From: Fredinandcohnia humi
GTDB taxonomy: Bacteria > Bacillota > Bacilli > Bacillales > Bacillaceae_L
Length of the DNA stretch: 64,000 nt
Assembly: GCF_001439915.1 (NCBI RefSeq)
Contig: NZ_LMBW01000001.1
Span: forward strand, 137,552 to 201,551
Direction of reading: 5' to 3'
Shown here: positions 6,831 to 15,716 of the stretch, piece by piece
Layout of the letters: each line of letters opens with the position of its first letter
Position numbering within the stretch: position 1 is the stretch's first letter
Notes under the pieces: model-generated
What the model saw: the letters and a program-made list of their open reading frames with translations, nothing else
What the model was told of the DNA's origin: nothing
The model's database searches: none
Program-made: the position numbers and the translations under genes

Positions 6831-7727
6831 AAAATGCTCCAAGTCTAGAATGGCTAAATAGGTGGTAACTGCACCGTGGAAATGCTTAATATCAATTCCT
6901 GTCTTCTCAATAAATTTCTCAATTCGATATTGCAGACTATTACGGTGCATATATAGCCGCTTCGCTGCATTCGAAACATTTAAATCACTTTCAAAGAAAA
7001 CCTTAATCGTTTCAAGTAATTCATGGTCAGTTTGTAGTTCTTCTGGAATTACATTTTTCAGTTGTTTACGAAAATCATCATCCATTCCTTCAAGTAGTAA
7101 AAATGGTAAAATGTCATGAAGTTGATAAACTTGCTGTTTATGTAAAAATTGTAAACCCTTTTGGAACCACTCTCTTTCTGAACGAAAAAGGTTACCAAGA
7201 TTGTCGGAAAGGGGATGAGTTTGTCCAATGAATAAACGCATATCGGTATAAAAGTCACTTGTTAACGTAACGGTGATTTCATCGTAGTAGACGTCCTCAA
7301 TCATTTCCTCATTTCTTGTTTCAATGAGAACACCACTTGAATCATTTTCCCATAGAAAGATGGTATCTCGTGGTAAAAGCGCCTGAATGGCCTCCTGGAA
7401 TTCAAGCTGGTCGGTAATTGGTTGGTCAGCATAAAATTGAATAAACCGGCACTGTGAAAAAGAATATTGATCAGGTGATAGGCTGCCTTGTTGTAAAAAC
7501 AAAAGGTTATACCAAAATGCCTGTGTATCGTTCATATCATTGACATGGGTGCCATATGGTGTGAAAAGGGAAGATAACAGGGAGGTCTCTTTTGTAGAAA
7601 GACGGTCCTTTTTAATTCCGAAAAAAGTTCCTGTATCCGTTAAAAACCAGGAATACAAATCAGTTTTATATGGTGATTCTGCTGTTATAAAAGCATCCTT
7701 ATAATGAATCATTAAATTTTCAATCAT
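6828..7727 (-). CDS. PucR/CdaR-type transcriptional regulator, 299 aa
   Basis: The last 55 residues are a clear PucR C-terminal helix-turn-helix domain (D-L-N-V-S-N-A-A-K-R-L-Y-M-H-R-N-S-L-Q-Y-R-I-E-K). The upstream 240 residues form a soluble sensor part without a recognised ligand-binding motif. Regulators of this class (CdaR, PucR, YxkF-like) respond to small metabolites. In B. subtilis I recall a related gene (yxkF) beside msmX, and the same pairing is seen here, which supports orthology but does not prove it. The start ATG lies after AAGGAGTATTTTAAA. A family A repeat separates it from msmX, so separate transcription is likely. Confidence 0.75.
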   Translation of the reverse strand: MIENLMIHYKDAFITAESPYKTDLYSWFLTDTGTFFGIKKDRLSTKETSLLSSLFTPYGTHVNDMNDTQAFWYNLLFLQQGSLSPDQYSFSQCRFIQFYADQPITDQLEFQEAIQALLPRDTIFLWENDSSGVLIETRNEEMIEDVYYDEITVTLTSDFYTDMRLFIGQTHPLSDNLGNLFRSEREWFQKGLQFLHKQQVYQLHDILPFLLLEGMDDDFRKQLKNVIPEELQTDHELLETIKVFFESDLNVSNAAKRLYMHRNSLQYRIEKFIEKTGIDIKHFHGAVTTYLAILDLEHF

Positions 7728-7776
7728 TTAAAATACTCCTTCATTCGTATCAAATGCAATCAAATGATTGGCAATG

Positions 7777-7808
7777 AAAAGTCTCCTTCTATTATAACAG
7801 AAGGAGAC
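7777..7808 (-). terminator. Terminator of the 61-aa gene
   Basis: A perfect 10-base stem (GTCTCCTTCT / AGAAGGAGAC) with an 8-base loop. Read leftward it is followed by TTTTC. It lies 17 bases beyond the stop codon. Confidence 0.75.
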
Positions 7809-7824
7809 TGAGTCGCTAAACCTG

Positions 7825-8010
7825 TTATTCAATTACATTCGGTGGTTCCTCTTTCTCAAAATCACGTGCTTCTTCTATATTCGTTTTATCATGAAAACGG
7901 TGAACGCTACCACCAGCCATTCCTTCATTTATGAAGCGATCCACATCCATAAATACTTCATCTTTCCCTTCATATTGAAGGTCTTTACGCTCTTTTCCTT
8001 TTTCAGCCAT
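7825..8010 (-). CDS. Small acidic hypothetical protein, 61 aa
   Basis: A charged, soluble 61-residue protein with no cysteine and no membrane segment. Visible features are M-A-E-K-G-K-E-R-K, a central V-D-R-F-I-N-E-G-M-A-G-G motif and a Glu/Pro-rich tail (E-K-E-E-P-P-N-V-I-E). The G-M-A-G-G-x-V kind of motif recurs in short Bacillus sporulation-associated proteins, but I do not recognise a named family. It has a strong RBS (AAAAGGAGG about 9 bases before ATG) and its own terminator, which together make it a convincing gene. It is next to yheE on the same strand. Confidence 0.7.
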   Translation of the reverse strand: MAEKGKERKDLQYEGKDEVFMDVDRFINEGMAGGSVHRFHDKTNIEEARDFEKEEPPNVIE

Positions 8011-8068
8011 AAAAAAAACCTCCTTTTCAGCTTAGTATGTGAAGGAGGTGAAAGAATAATCCTTATTG

Positions 8069-8278
8069 TTATTCGTACACATGGAAAAGCATTAATTCAT
8101 GAATTTGTTTTGTGATGTCATTAATGACTTTCAAATCTGGATGGTTGCCGTGCCAATCAATGCTTCCATCCTTATTATAAATTCCATTATATTTTAATCC
8201 TTGAAAGTAAAAAGAAAAGCTCCACCCGGGAATTTTACTGCTATTATATAAAGGCTTCCATTGAAAATGTGAGATCAT
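8069..8278 (-). CDS. yheE: YheE family protein (DUF5342), 69 aa
   Basis: A small soluble protein rich in aromatic residues (M-I-S-H-F-Q-W-K-P-L-Y, G-W-S-F-S-F-Y-F-Q-G). It matches B. subtilis YheE in size, composition and position, next to the YheD/YheC genes. Its function is unknown; genes of this neighbourhood are connected with the spore coat. The start ATG has AAGGGGAGC 7 bases upstream. Orthology rests on synteny plus recalled sequence similarity. Confidence 0.7.
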   Translation of the reverse strand: MISHFQWKPLYNSSKIPGWSFSFYFQGLKYNGIYNKDGSIDWHGNHPDLKVINDITKQIHELMLFHVYE

Positions 8279-8302
8279 CGTTAGCTCCCCTTAGCTTGTA
8301 TT

Positions 8303-8548
8303 TGACGTCCAGCTTAATCGCCTAGCCCCTCGAGGTCATAAGCTAATCCGTCAAGAAGGATAAAAGGCATCCTTCTGGCCGGCTTTTCTACTGCTTGTCG
8401 GACTTGCACAGGGCAAGGAAAGCTTCGACAGCATAATCATCGCACGAAGAAAATGCATAGCATTTTCGAGGAAGTGCTGAAATCGACGTTTGCCACAGGA
8501 CGTGGCAGTAATTAGTCGATGTTCCGCTTACAAGGCGCTTAAGCTTTT
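8303..8548 (+). repeat. Repeat family B, copy 1 (long form)
   Basis: It starts GACGTCCAGCTT and includes CCTCGAGGTCATAAGCTAA, AAGGATAAAAGGCATCCTTC and ACAGGACGTGGCAGTAATTA, ending CAAGGCGCTTAAGCTTTT. Related copies are at 13629, 15457, 35065, 37305 and 38551. Its right end overlaps the last codons and supplies the stop codon of the ATP-grasp gene ending at 8539. Confidence 0.75.
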
Positions 8549-9723
8549 GTTGCTTTCATTATAAGGAGTTTGGTTAAATTTTCAAGTCCTTTCTTACGAA
8601 TTTCCACCTCATCAAACACCATTGGTTTTGAATTAATTTCATAAATGAAAATCTTCCCATTTTCGGAACGCCCAAGGTCAATCGAGAATTCACCGATAAA
8701 TTCTCCTGTTTCGTCCACAAGCTTTTTTCCTATTTCAAATACAAGCTTTTGCAAAACAGCTTCGTTAAATCGAGCGCGAACCGTTTGATAGGGGATAATC
8801 GACCCGCCATTTGGAACATGTGTGGTCACCCCATTTTCACCTGCTACTCTTACCCCGATGCCGCTAATTGAATGTCCATTTTCATGATAATGACATAAAA
8901 GCCGTAAATCATAACGCTTTCCCTCAAAGGTGTCTGCTTGGATGGCTTCCTGTAAGAGATAGTCATTTTTTGCAAAGGTATCCCTATACACCTTCCAAAA
9001 CGAGGTAAGGGTTGGGTAGCTTTGTTTTACAAGCGGAGATTCCACAATTATTTCATTTTGATTTAGTTTAAGTCTGTAAAGATCAATTCCTTTATGTCCG
9101 GTTGAGCTTTTCAAATAGAGGATTTGATGTTTTACTAACATTTCTTCGAGGTTACTTTTTTCTGTGAAAAGGGTGGTTTTTGGAAGAAATGGAAGAACAA
9201 AATCATTCCCCTTTAAAATTTGGTAAACCTCCCATTTTGAAAAAAAGTACGGGTTAAAAAAAGGGATACTTTCCATTTTAAAAAACGAAACGACATCGGT
9301 AAAAGTCTGATCTTCCTCCATATGTCGATATGGAATACGATTATACACAGCGTTTGGAAGGGGTGTTCGTAATTTGATCCATTTTTGTAATGGTTGATAA
9401 AAGGTAAAACCTTCTACTGAATGTTCCCAGATTGAATATGGGGTAATGACGATGCCTAATGCGCCATTTTCCTGTAAGGATAACAGAATTCTTTTCAGTA
9501 CCTTGAGATTTCCAATAAAGGTAGTGTCTTTTGATGAACCCGTTAGAATACCAATAATTGGCCCAACTAACTTTCTGTCTTTTTTAACAGGAAAAGGGAG
9601 CGATTGCTCTGGGCTGCTCCCTACATACGAAATGATTGTTTTGGACTTACCGAAGAAAAGCCCCCTTGCTTCCTCACATTGATACCACATCTGTTTTTCA
9701 ATGTGATAATAAATGGTACTCAT
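8539..9723 (-). CDS. YheC/YheD-family ATP-grasp protein (fourth paralogue), 394 aa
   Basis: Belongs to the YheC/D endospore coat-associated ATP-grasp family. The N-terminal 190 residues carry the family motifs V-G-P-I-I-G-I-L-T, Y-N-R-I-P and F-F-x-K-W-E-V-Y-Q-I-L. The ATP-grasp part follows (Y-L-K-S-S-T-G-H-K-G-I near 200, D-L-R-L-L, E-F-S-I-D-L-G-R-S and the metal-binding Y-E-I-N-S-K-P near the C-terminus). Such folds ligate a carboxylate to an amine or thiol using ATP; the substrate here is unknown. The start codon overlaps the yheD stop by 4 bases (ATGA), so translational coupling is likely. The nucleotide-binding loop has K-S-S-T where its paralogues have K-P. The final codons and stop lie inside a family B repeat. 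Confidence 0.8.
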   Translation of the reverse strand: MSTIYYHIEKQMWYQCEEARGLFFGKSKTIISYVGSSPEQSLPFPVKKDRKLVGPIIGILTGSSKDTTFIGNLKVLKRILLSLQENGALGIVITPYSIWEHSVEGFTFYQPLQKWIKLRTPLPNAVYNRIPYRHMEEDQTFTDVVSFFKMESIPFFNPYFFSKWEVYQILKGNDFVLPFLPKTTLFTEKSNLEEMLVKHQILYLKSSTGHKGIDLYRLKLNQNEIIVESPLVKQSYPTLTSFWKVYRDTFAKNDYLLQEAIQADTFEGKRYDLRLLCHYHENGHSISGIGVRVAGENGVTTHVPNGGSIIPYQTVRARFNEAVLQKLVFEIGKKLVDETGEFIGEFSIDLGRSENGKIFIYEINSKPMVFDEVEIRKKGLENLTKLLIMKATKA

Positions 9724-11078
9724 TTGAAAACTTCCTCGGGGGTCTTAATGGTTGTTTCAGTTAAATAAACGGCATATTTTAATGGTAGCCTGCTTGAGAG
9801 CTTATCGTATTTTCTTAGCTTTGGATGTGAAAAAATCGATCGGCCAGGTTTTGAGTTTGCCTCGAAAAGCCACACACTTCCATTTTTATCGATACCTAAA
9901 TCAAATCCTAGCTCACCAATATGACCTTTTTGTCTTGAATCAATGACTTCACTCATCGAAAGGGCTGCTTGTTTAAGGGAGTCGGTCACATTCTTGCATT
10001 CTTCGATATCTGGAAAAATTTCAGTGAGTGTACGAACGACACCCCCATTGTTAAGGTGCGTTGTTACACTGCCGCGTCCAGAAATTTTCCCCGCCATCAC
10101 ACTAACCTGCCATTTGCCTTTTTCATCCTTATTTGTATGGATCCTAAAATCAATCGTTTTATGATCGTTTCGAATCAAATGAATGCCTTGTTGGACGATA
10201 TAATCCTCCAATCGTTTGTTGCGGAAATGCGAGTTGATAAATGTTTCGATGGAAGAAAAACGCTGAAGACGATTTTTCCCATCCTGATCACGAAAGCGAC
10301 AGTAGTAATCTTCGGTTTCGCGATCATATAGAACCTGATAAATACCCAAACCAAGACTGCCATTTGCAGGTTTAATGTAAACATGCTGATATTTCGATAG
10401 CATACGCTCAATTAAGGTGAAGTTCGGACTTTTATGGGTTTCCGGTAAATACGTTGCAACACGATGGTCTCCCTCTAACAGCTGGTGAATTTCCCATTTA
10501 TCAAAAAAACCAGGATTAAACCACGGAATTAAGTACTCATGATGCAAACGTTGTTTGATTTCGCGTAATGCTTTATGTTTTTCGGTTCGGCGGTTTGGAA
10601 GACGGTCATAGACCACATTAGGGAAAGGGACTTCAATTGTTTCCCAGCCACTATGACTATGAAAAAGTCCATGAATGGTCCCTTTATCCCAATCAATATG
10701 TTTTGCACCAAAAATGAAAACATATGCCCCGACTGCTTTTTCCTGGGCCAAAAGTTTTGCAAAGAATAAGGTTCGTTCTCCAATTGGTCGAATCATCGAC
10801 TCGCTAAATCCAGCGGTGAAAATCCCAACCAAAGGGCCAACATATAGATTATCCTCATGAATAAAAACCTGTGTTGTACTTGTATATGGGATATTTAATG
10901 ATAAAAATAGATCCTCGGACATTTTGATTTCCTGCTTATCAACTTGGATGACCTCACATTCGCAGGAGGACGTTCCAAAAAGAATACGCTTGATGGGTGT
11001 TTTTAGTTGGATGGTTTTCGGAATATATACTTTTCCGTTTTCTTCTTCTGTTATTTTTAGTGAAAGCGGTGTTCGCAT
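9720..11078 (-). CDS. yheD: YheD, endospore coat-associated ATP-grasp protein, 452 aa
   Basis: The length equals B. subtilis YheD (about 453). An N-terminal beta domain (about 1-90) is followed by V-G-P-L-V-G-I-F-T, the Y-D-R-L-P-N-R-R and F-D-K-W-E-I-H-Q-L-L motifs. The ATP-grasp core carries I-K-P-A-N-G-S-L-G-L-G-I, D-F-R-I-H, V-T-T-H-L-N-N-G-G, G-E-L-G-F-D-L-G and F-E-A-N-S-K-P-G-R. It is presumed to act in the mother cell on a coat or cortex-associated substrate, but no reaction is established. RBS AAGGAG is 8 bases from the ATG, and 15 bases separate it from yheC upstream. It is one of four consecutive leftward paralogues. Confidence 0.85.
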   Translation of the reverse strand: MRTPLSLKITEEENGKVYIPKTIQLKTPIKRILFGTSSCECEVIQVDKQEIKMSEDLFLSLNIPYTSTTQVFIHEDNLYVGPLVGIFTAGFSESMIRPIGERTLFFAKLLAQEKAVGAYVFIFGAKHIDWDKGTIHGLFHSHSGWETIEVPFPNVVYDRLPNRRTEKHKALREIKQRLHHEYLIPWFNPGFFDKWEIHQLLEGDHRVATYLPETHKSPNFTLIERMLSKYQHVYIKPANGSLGLGIYQVLYDRETEDYYCRFRDQDGKNRLQRFSSIETFINSHFRNKRLEDYIVQQGIHLIRNDHKTIDFRIHTNKDEKGKWQVSVMAGKISGRGSVTTHLNNGGVVRTLTEIFPDIEECKNVTDSLKQAALSMSEVIDSRQKGHIGELGFDLGIDKNGSVWLFEANSKPGRSIFSHPKLRKYDKLSSRLPLKYAVYLTETTIKTPEEVFK

Positions 11079-11093
11079 GATTTCAACTCCTTA

Positions 11094-12155
11094 TTAATTC
11101 GAGTGAAGATGGAGGCAATATTGTAATATTGTTGAGTGCAGTGCATCTTCTTTTTCTGGACTGGTTTCGATAATAACCTTTCTTCCCGGCTTTGAATTTG
11201 TATCTAAAATCCAAATGGCACCATCGTTTGTAAGACCTAAATCAACTCCTATTTCGAATAGAGGGTCAAATTGTTCCTCTAGCACATCTGGCAGCCTATT
11301 AATAATTGTATGAATATTATCTGAAAGTAATTGCTTTTGATGAAAAGACATATTTTCTGTCCAGCTTTCAAAGGAATGAGTTTCACCCCCGCCACCCAAA
11401 TTTGAAATGAGATGATCCGGCAATCCAAGGCGAATCCCACGACCTTGTTCAATCCAGTTTCCTTTGCCGTCTTTTTGAAGTAAAATGCGAATATCAAATG
11501 GACGATTCTCTTCATCATGTAGCGGTAAATAGGTTTGTGATAGATACGGTTGACTGGTAATAACGGAATCAATCCACTTTTTTAAATCACCTCTTGTCGT
11601 AAATTGATTCCTTTTCAGAAGGTTGTCATCTTTATAGACGACCTCTACTTTGTTATGCTGAAGAAATAGACCAATAATTCCTTTACCCATTGATCCTTTC
11701 TCCGGTTTTAGGATGATTTGCTGATTTTTCGTTAAGGTCCTTAGGATGGCAGAAGAGGAGAGAGCTTGTTCAGTAAACGGGATATAGGGCGATAATTCTT
11801 TATCTTGACGCAGAGTGTTGTAAATCTCCCATTTATTTGGAAGACCATACCCCAGAAAAACATTTGCTGGACGTAGCTTTAACCAGTTCATGATCGGCTG
11901 ACTTTTTTTAGAGACTTCATCATTCGAATAAAAACAACGGTCATATAAGTACATTGGAATTTCAAACATGCTTTGTTCCCACGTATTTGTTGTGTGATTA
12001 TATTTTTCTCCGCGAACCATTTCGGAAGCGGGTTTAATCGATGTTGGCGTAAATCGGTAAAGCCGAATCCCAAGTTCAGGAGCACGTTTGGCAAGTTCCG
12101 TTGCAAGCTTTAGTTCCTGGGTCGGGTAAAGCGTAACAAAACCCAGTGAAATCAT
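11094..12155 (-). CDS. yheC: YheC, endospore coat-associated ATP-grasp protein, 353 aa
   Basis: This shorter paralogue lacks the N-terminal beta domain and begins directly with I-S-L-G-F-V-T-L-Y-P, as B. subtilis YheC does (about 363 aa). Motifs include Y-D-R-C-F-Y, N-K-W-E-I-Y-N-T-L, the nucleotide loop L-K-P-E-K-G-S-M-G-K-G-I, D-I-R-I-L-L, G-G-G-G-E-T-H and the C-terminal E-I-G-V-D-L-G-L ... L-D-T-N-S-K-P-G-R. In that last motif the usual acidic E-x-N is D-T-N. AAAGGAGAGG precedes the ATG. It lies 30 bases downstream of the 452-aa paralogue and 15 bases ahead of yheD, consistent with one operon. Confidence 0.85.
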   Translation of the reverse strand: MISLGFVTLYPTQELKLATELAKRAPELGIRLYRFTPTSIKPASEMVRGEKYNHTTNTWEQSMFEIPMYLYDRCFYSNDEVSKKSQPIMNWLKLRPANVFLGYGLPNKWEIYNTLRQDKELSPYIPFTEQALSSSAILRTLTKNQQIILKPEKGSMGKGIIGLFLQHNKVEVVYKDDNLLKRNQFTTRGDLKKWIDSVITSQPYLSQTYLPLHDEENRPFDIRILLQKDGKGNWIEQGRGIRLGLPDHLISNLGGGGETHSFESWTENMSFHQKQLLSDNIHTIINRLPDVLEEQFDPLFEIGVDLGLTNDGAIWILDTNSKPGRKVIIETSPEKEDALHSTILQYCLHLHSN

Positions 12156-12185
12156 AGGACCCTCTCCTTTCTTACCTATCGTTTT

Positions 12186-13544
12186 TTAATCTAAGTTGGA
12201 CAAAAAGACACAATGCTGTAAAATTGCTTTTGCACTAGGGCGAATTTTCGTTGCTAATTGATCCTGTTCCTGGTTTTTCGATGGTTTTGTGTTGACCTCA
12301 ATAATCGTCGGTTTGCCATTTACATCAAGCGCTAAATCGATTCCTAACTCTGCAAATATTCCATCGTCGGTCCCATCAATAATCGCGGCAACCTCTAGGG
12401 CTAACTCGTTCATTAACTTTTTAATGTGAGGAATTTGCTTTACATCAAAGTTTTCAATTAGGACTTTATGGACCTTTTGAATTTCTCCACCTCTTGCAAG
12501 GTTCGAAACAAATTGGTCGTTTGTCGACACTCGTGCAATAATTGAAGTTATCTGCCATTTTTCACTGGATTGCTTTTGACAGAGCACACGAAAATCTAAT
12601 GGTTTTTCTTTATAGAATAGCAGTGAAATACATTGCTGAACGATAAATGTATGCTGCTTTAGTCTTGTGTATAGGGATTGAAACAGCGAAGCAAAGCTTT
12701 GATGGACTGTCTCAATGTCACCTGAGAAGGTTGTATAATCTAATATATAGTTATTTTCATCTGTTTTATGAATTCGAAAGATATTTCTTCCTTGACTGCC
12801 ATGTACTGGTTTTACAAACACACATTCATATTTCTCAAGCATTTCAAAGAGAACATCCTTACTCGTTAACAGTTGCGTATCAGGGATATATGAATGAAGA
12901 TGCTCCTGCTCCTTTAAGATTTCATGTACTTCCCATTTATTTAAAAAATGATCATTAAAATAGGGAACATTGTTTATTTGTAATTCATTTGTAAAATCGA
13001 TAAACGTTTGGGATTGCTCCCGTTTTCGCGAATGGATCCGATTGTGGACCGACTGAGGGTATGGAACAATGGACTTTTTCCACGTTCCATCTAAAAAAAT
13101 ATACCCAATATGGTGATAAATTGTATTTAAAGAGAATACATAAAAAAATACCCCGATTTCGTTTGCATACAGTGATATTTCTTCACAAAACTCTTCGATT
13201 GAACCTAGTGAGACTTGATTGTCTTTTTCGTTTATGTCTGTCAAAATTCCGACGACTGGCCCGATTTCAAGAATCTGATTGGACTGCTTGAAAAGGGTAA
13301 TTGAAAAATGGTCAGTAGGCAGCTGCAATTCCTTTAATATGAAGTGATTACATTGAATCACGGGTTCGCTCTCATTAATAGATACGATTTCGACGAGGAC
13401 ACTATTCCTGCTGCAGGATAATTCAATTGTCTGTTGGTTTTGTAAGCCAAACTTTTTGAAGATGATGTCACTCATCTGGATTTGCAAAGAGGAAACCTGC
13501 TCGTTCGTAACAGGAATCACCTCGATTAGAATTTTTTCCGTCAT
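12186..13544 (-). CDS. YheC/YheD-family ATP-grasp protein (first paralogue), 452 aa
   Basis: YheD-like in length and plan: N-terminal beta domain (about 1-95), V-G-P-V-V-G-I-L-T, H-N-R-I-H-S-R-K and L-N-K-W-E-V-H-E-I-L, then the ATP-grasp core (F-V-K-P-V-H-G-S-Q-G-R-N-I, D-F-R-V-L, A-R-G-G-E-I, A-E-L-G-I-D-L-A-L and I-E-V-N-T-K-P-S-K). It is the most upstream of the four leftward genes and should set the promoter for the cluster. It is divergent from yheB, with 285 bases between, much of it a family B repeat. B. subtilis has only yheD and yheC here, so this gene and the one at 8539 are additions or losses relative to that species. Substrate unknown. Confidence 0.82.
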   Translation of the reverse strand: MTEKILIEVIPVTNEQVSSLQIQMSDIIFKKFGLQNQQTIELSCSRNSVLVEIVSINESEPVIQCNHFILKELQLPTDHFSITLFKQSNQILEIGPVVGILTDINEKDNQVSLGSIEEFCEEISLYANEIGVFFYVFSLNTIYHHIGYIFLDGTWKKSIVPYPQSVHNRIHSRKREQSQTFIDFTNELQINNVPYFNDHFLNKWEVHEILKEQEHLHSYIPDTQLLTSKDVLFEMLEKYECVFVKPVHGSQGRNIFRIHKTDENNYILDYTTFSGDIETVHQSFASLFQSLYTRLKQHTFIVQQCISLLFYKEKPLDFRVLCQKQSSEKWQITSIIARVSTNDQFVSNLARGGEIQKVHKVLIENFDVKQIPHIKKLMNELALEVAAIIDGTDDGIFAELGIDLALDVNGKPTIIEVNTKPSKNQEQDQLATKIRPSAKAILQHCVFLSNLD

Positions 13545-13628
13545 CTTGATAACCCCATTTGCGTAACTTGACGTTCAAACACTATAATTGATAAGGTGAT
13601 ACTTCAATCGGCAAATCTATTCAGTTTT

Positions 13629-13757
13629 CGATGTCTAGCTCCAGGCGCCATCGGCTCGAGGTCACAAGCCAATCGCTTCTAAAAGGCAAAGAGCGCCTTC
13701 TGTCAGCGCTTTTCTTGTGCTTGTCGCCGAGAGGGCAGGCGCCTTCCGCTTTTCTTA
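13629..13757 (+). repeat. Repeat family B, copy 2
   Basis: It begins GATGTCTAGCTCCAGGCGCC, contains TCGAGGTCACAAGCCAATCG and AGAGCGCCTTCTGTCAGCGC, and ends GGCGCCTTCCGCTTTTC. It lies between the divergent ATP-grasp cluster and yheB. Confidence 0.8.
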
Positions 13758-13829
13758 ATAATAGGCGAATGTCTGATATCGTATCGTATGAAAAGGCAAT
13801 AAAAACTGTGAATTATAAGGGTGATTATT

Positions 13830-14966
13830 TTGAACGTTTTTTTAATGATTGTATTCATGATGGTGATTGGAGCCATCATTGGGGGAGTAACGAACCATCT
13901 GGCAATAAAAATGCTATTTAGGCCATATAAAGCCATCTATATCGGTGGAAAACGACTGCCATTTACCCCGGGATTAATCCCGAAAAGAAGGGAAGAGCTG
14001 GCATTTCAGATGGGAAGAACCGTAGTAGAACATCTTTTAACACCTGAAAGTCTGAAGCAAAAACTGCGAGACGAAAGCTTTGTCAGAACAATCGAAGGCT
14101 GGGCAAGGGAAGAGGTTGCTAAACTACTTGATACCGAAAAAAGTTTTAATGAGATTGCGGAACATCTAGGTATACATAATCTTGATGAAGTGGCAGAGGA
14201 AAAACTAATTAGCTTAATTGAAAAGAAATATGTAAGTCTTTTAGATGAACTGGGTGCGAAGGAAATCGGGCATCTCATTCCTGAGGAGCTTCTCTCAAAA
14301 ATAGAAATGAAGTTTCCTGAGGTTGCGGAATTTATTACGGAAAAAGGCATCGAGTATTTCGAAAGCAAGGAAGGGAAACTTCGTTTAAAACGAATGGTTG
14401 ACGACTTCTTGGCGACTCGAGGCATGCTTGGAAATATGGTGCAAATGTTTTTAGGAAACACAAGCTTAATGGATAAAATTCAGCCCGAAATTATAAAATT
14501 CTTGAAAAACCCTGGAACGAAGGAACTTTTACATTCATTAATTGAAAAAGAGTGGAATAAGGTAAAATCGTGGGAGGTTCATAGAGTTGTCGATCAAGTA
14601 GGGTCAGAAAAAATTCTTTCCTTCTTAAAGGAACAGACATTACACATCTTCCCGGTTAAGAAATACCTTGCAACCCCTGCAAATATGGTATTACTCCCGT
14701 ATAAAGCTCGAATTCTGGAAGACTACGTCCCTAAAGGAATTGAAATGGTTGGAGAATTAGTAGCAAACCATGTGGAAAAAATGATGAAAAGCCTCAAGCT
14801 AGAGGAAATTGTAAAAGACCAGGTTGGCACATTTTCAGTGGAGCGCTTGGAGGAAATGGTGTTGGGCATTTCAAAACGCGAATTCAAGATGATTACCTAT
14901 TTGGGAGCATTGCTTGGTGGAATCATCGGAATTTTTCAAGGTATTATTGCACAATTTCTTCAATAA
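13830..14966 (+). CDS. yheB: YheB, DUF445 family membrane-anchored protein, 378 aa
   Basis: DUF445 family. A hydrophobic N-terminal segment ([18 protein letters not shown]) carries the hallmark [17 protein letters not shown] long helical, charged middle follows, then a C-terminal hydrophobic hairpin ([15 protein letters not shown]). Function is unknown; B. subtilis YheB is about 377 residues in the same position next to yheA. The TTG at 13830 is preferred over the GTG at 13821 because AAGGGTGA overlaps the GTG and ends 5-6 bases before the TTG. yheA follows 81 bases downstream, probably co-transcribed. Confidence 0.85.
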   Translation: MNVFLMIVFMMVIGAIIGGVTNHLAIKMLFRPYKAIYIGGKRLPFTPGLIPKRREELAFQMGRTVVEHLLTPESLKQKLRDESFVRTIEGWAREEVAKLLDTEKSFNEIAEHLGIHNLDEVAEEKLISLIEKKYVSLLDELGAKEIGHLIPEELLSKIEMKFPEVAEFITEKGIEYFESKEGKLRLKRMVDDFLATRGMLGNMVQMFLGNTSLMDKIQPEIIKFLKNPGTKELLHSLIEKEWNKVKSWEVHRVVDQVGSEKILSFLKEQTLHIFPVKKYLATPANMVLLPYKARILEDYVPKGIEMVGELVANHVEKMMKSLKLEEIVKDQVGTFSVERLEEMVLGISKREFKMITYLGALLGGIIGIFQGIIAQFLQ

Positions 14967-15047
14967 ACATGAATTGAGTGGAAATGTTTGGTATAGTGGA
15001 AAAGAACCATTTTGCTCGCAATAAATCTGGAAAAGGAGGTTGGTAAA

Positions 15048-15404
15048 ATGGGTGTAAATTTATATGATGTTGCGTATGGAGTTGAAAAGGCGATTCGTGA
15101 GAGCCAGGAGTTTAAACAACTAAAACAATTATACGATCAAGTTAACAATGACGCAGGTGCAAAGAAATTATTTGAAAGTTTCCGAAACATACAATTATCC
15201 CTTCAACAAAAACAAATGATGGGTGAAGACATTTCACAAGAAGAAGTAGAGCAAGCACAAAGGCAAGTAGCACTTGTCCAACAACATGCTACTATTGCAA
15301 AGCTAATGGAGGCTGAGCAACGCATGAGCGTTGTCGTCGGTGAATTAAACCAAATTATGCTAAAGCCACTTGAAGAACTCTATGGTAGCATGGATCAACA
15401 ATAA
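15048..15404 (+). CDS. yheA: YheA, YlbF/YmcA-family protein, 118 aa
   Basis: An all-helical small protein that starts M-G-V-N-L-Y-D-V-A-Y-G-V-E-K-A-I-R and has the family core Q-K-Q-M-M-G-E-D-I-S-Q-E-E-V and M-E-A-E-Q-R-M-S. It is close to B. subtilis YheA (117 aa) over its whole length. The paralogues YlbF and YmcA form, with YaaT, a complex that affects RNase Y and Spo0A/ComK activation; YheA itself has no assigned role. The ATG at 15048 is chosen because AAAGGAGG lies 8 bases upstream. It is followed by a strong terminator. Confidence 0.9.
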   Translation: MGVNLYDVAYGVEKAIRESQEFKQLKQLYDQVNNDAGAKKLFESFRNIQLSLQQKQMMGEDISQEEVEQAQRQVALVQQHATIAKLMEAEQRMSVVVGELNQIMLKPLEELYGSMDQQ

Positions 15405-15413
15405 GGATTGCAT

Positions 15414-15448
15414 GAACCCTCGCGAATTGGCGGGGGTTCTTTTTTTTT
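15414..15448 (+). terminator. Terminator of yheBA
   Basis: Stem GAACCCTCGC / GCGGGGGTTC, then nine T residues. Confidence 0.85.
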
Positions 15449-15456
15449 CCTAGTCT

Positions 15457-15644
15457 TGATGTCTAGCTCCAGGCACCACCCGGCTCTAGGGTCTAGCCAA
15501 TCGCTTCGGAAGGTAAAATGCACCTTCTGTCAGCGCTAGTCTTATGCTTGACTTGCACAGGAAGTGCTGACATCGACGTTCGCCTCAGGACGTGGCGGTA
15601 GTTAGTCGATGTTCCTCAGACAGGGGGCCTTGCGCTTTTCTTTT
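15457..15644 (+). repeat. Repeat family B, copy 3
   Basis: It begins GATGTCTAGCTCCAGGCACC and contains AGCCAATCGCTTCGGAAGG and CAGGACGTGGCGGTAGTTAG, ending CCTTGCGCTTTTC. It fills the rest of the 312-base space between yheA and yhaX. Confidence 0.8.
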
Positions 15645-15716
15645 GTTCTAATCAGTTTTATTTTTTCATAACCATATGTAAAGGGACACTGCACAACGAG
15701 AAGGGGGACCGCGCAT

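Noticed and set aside
9969-10331. 120-codon rightward open frame inside yheD
   Set aside because: It is antisense to a strongly conserved ATP-grasp coding region; no RBS and a random-looking protein.
13631-13921. Open frame starting in the family B repeat before yheB
   Set aside because: It is repeat-derived at the start and then overlaps yheB in another frame; no RBS.
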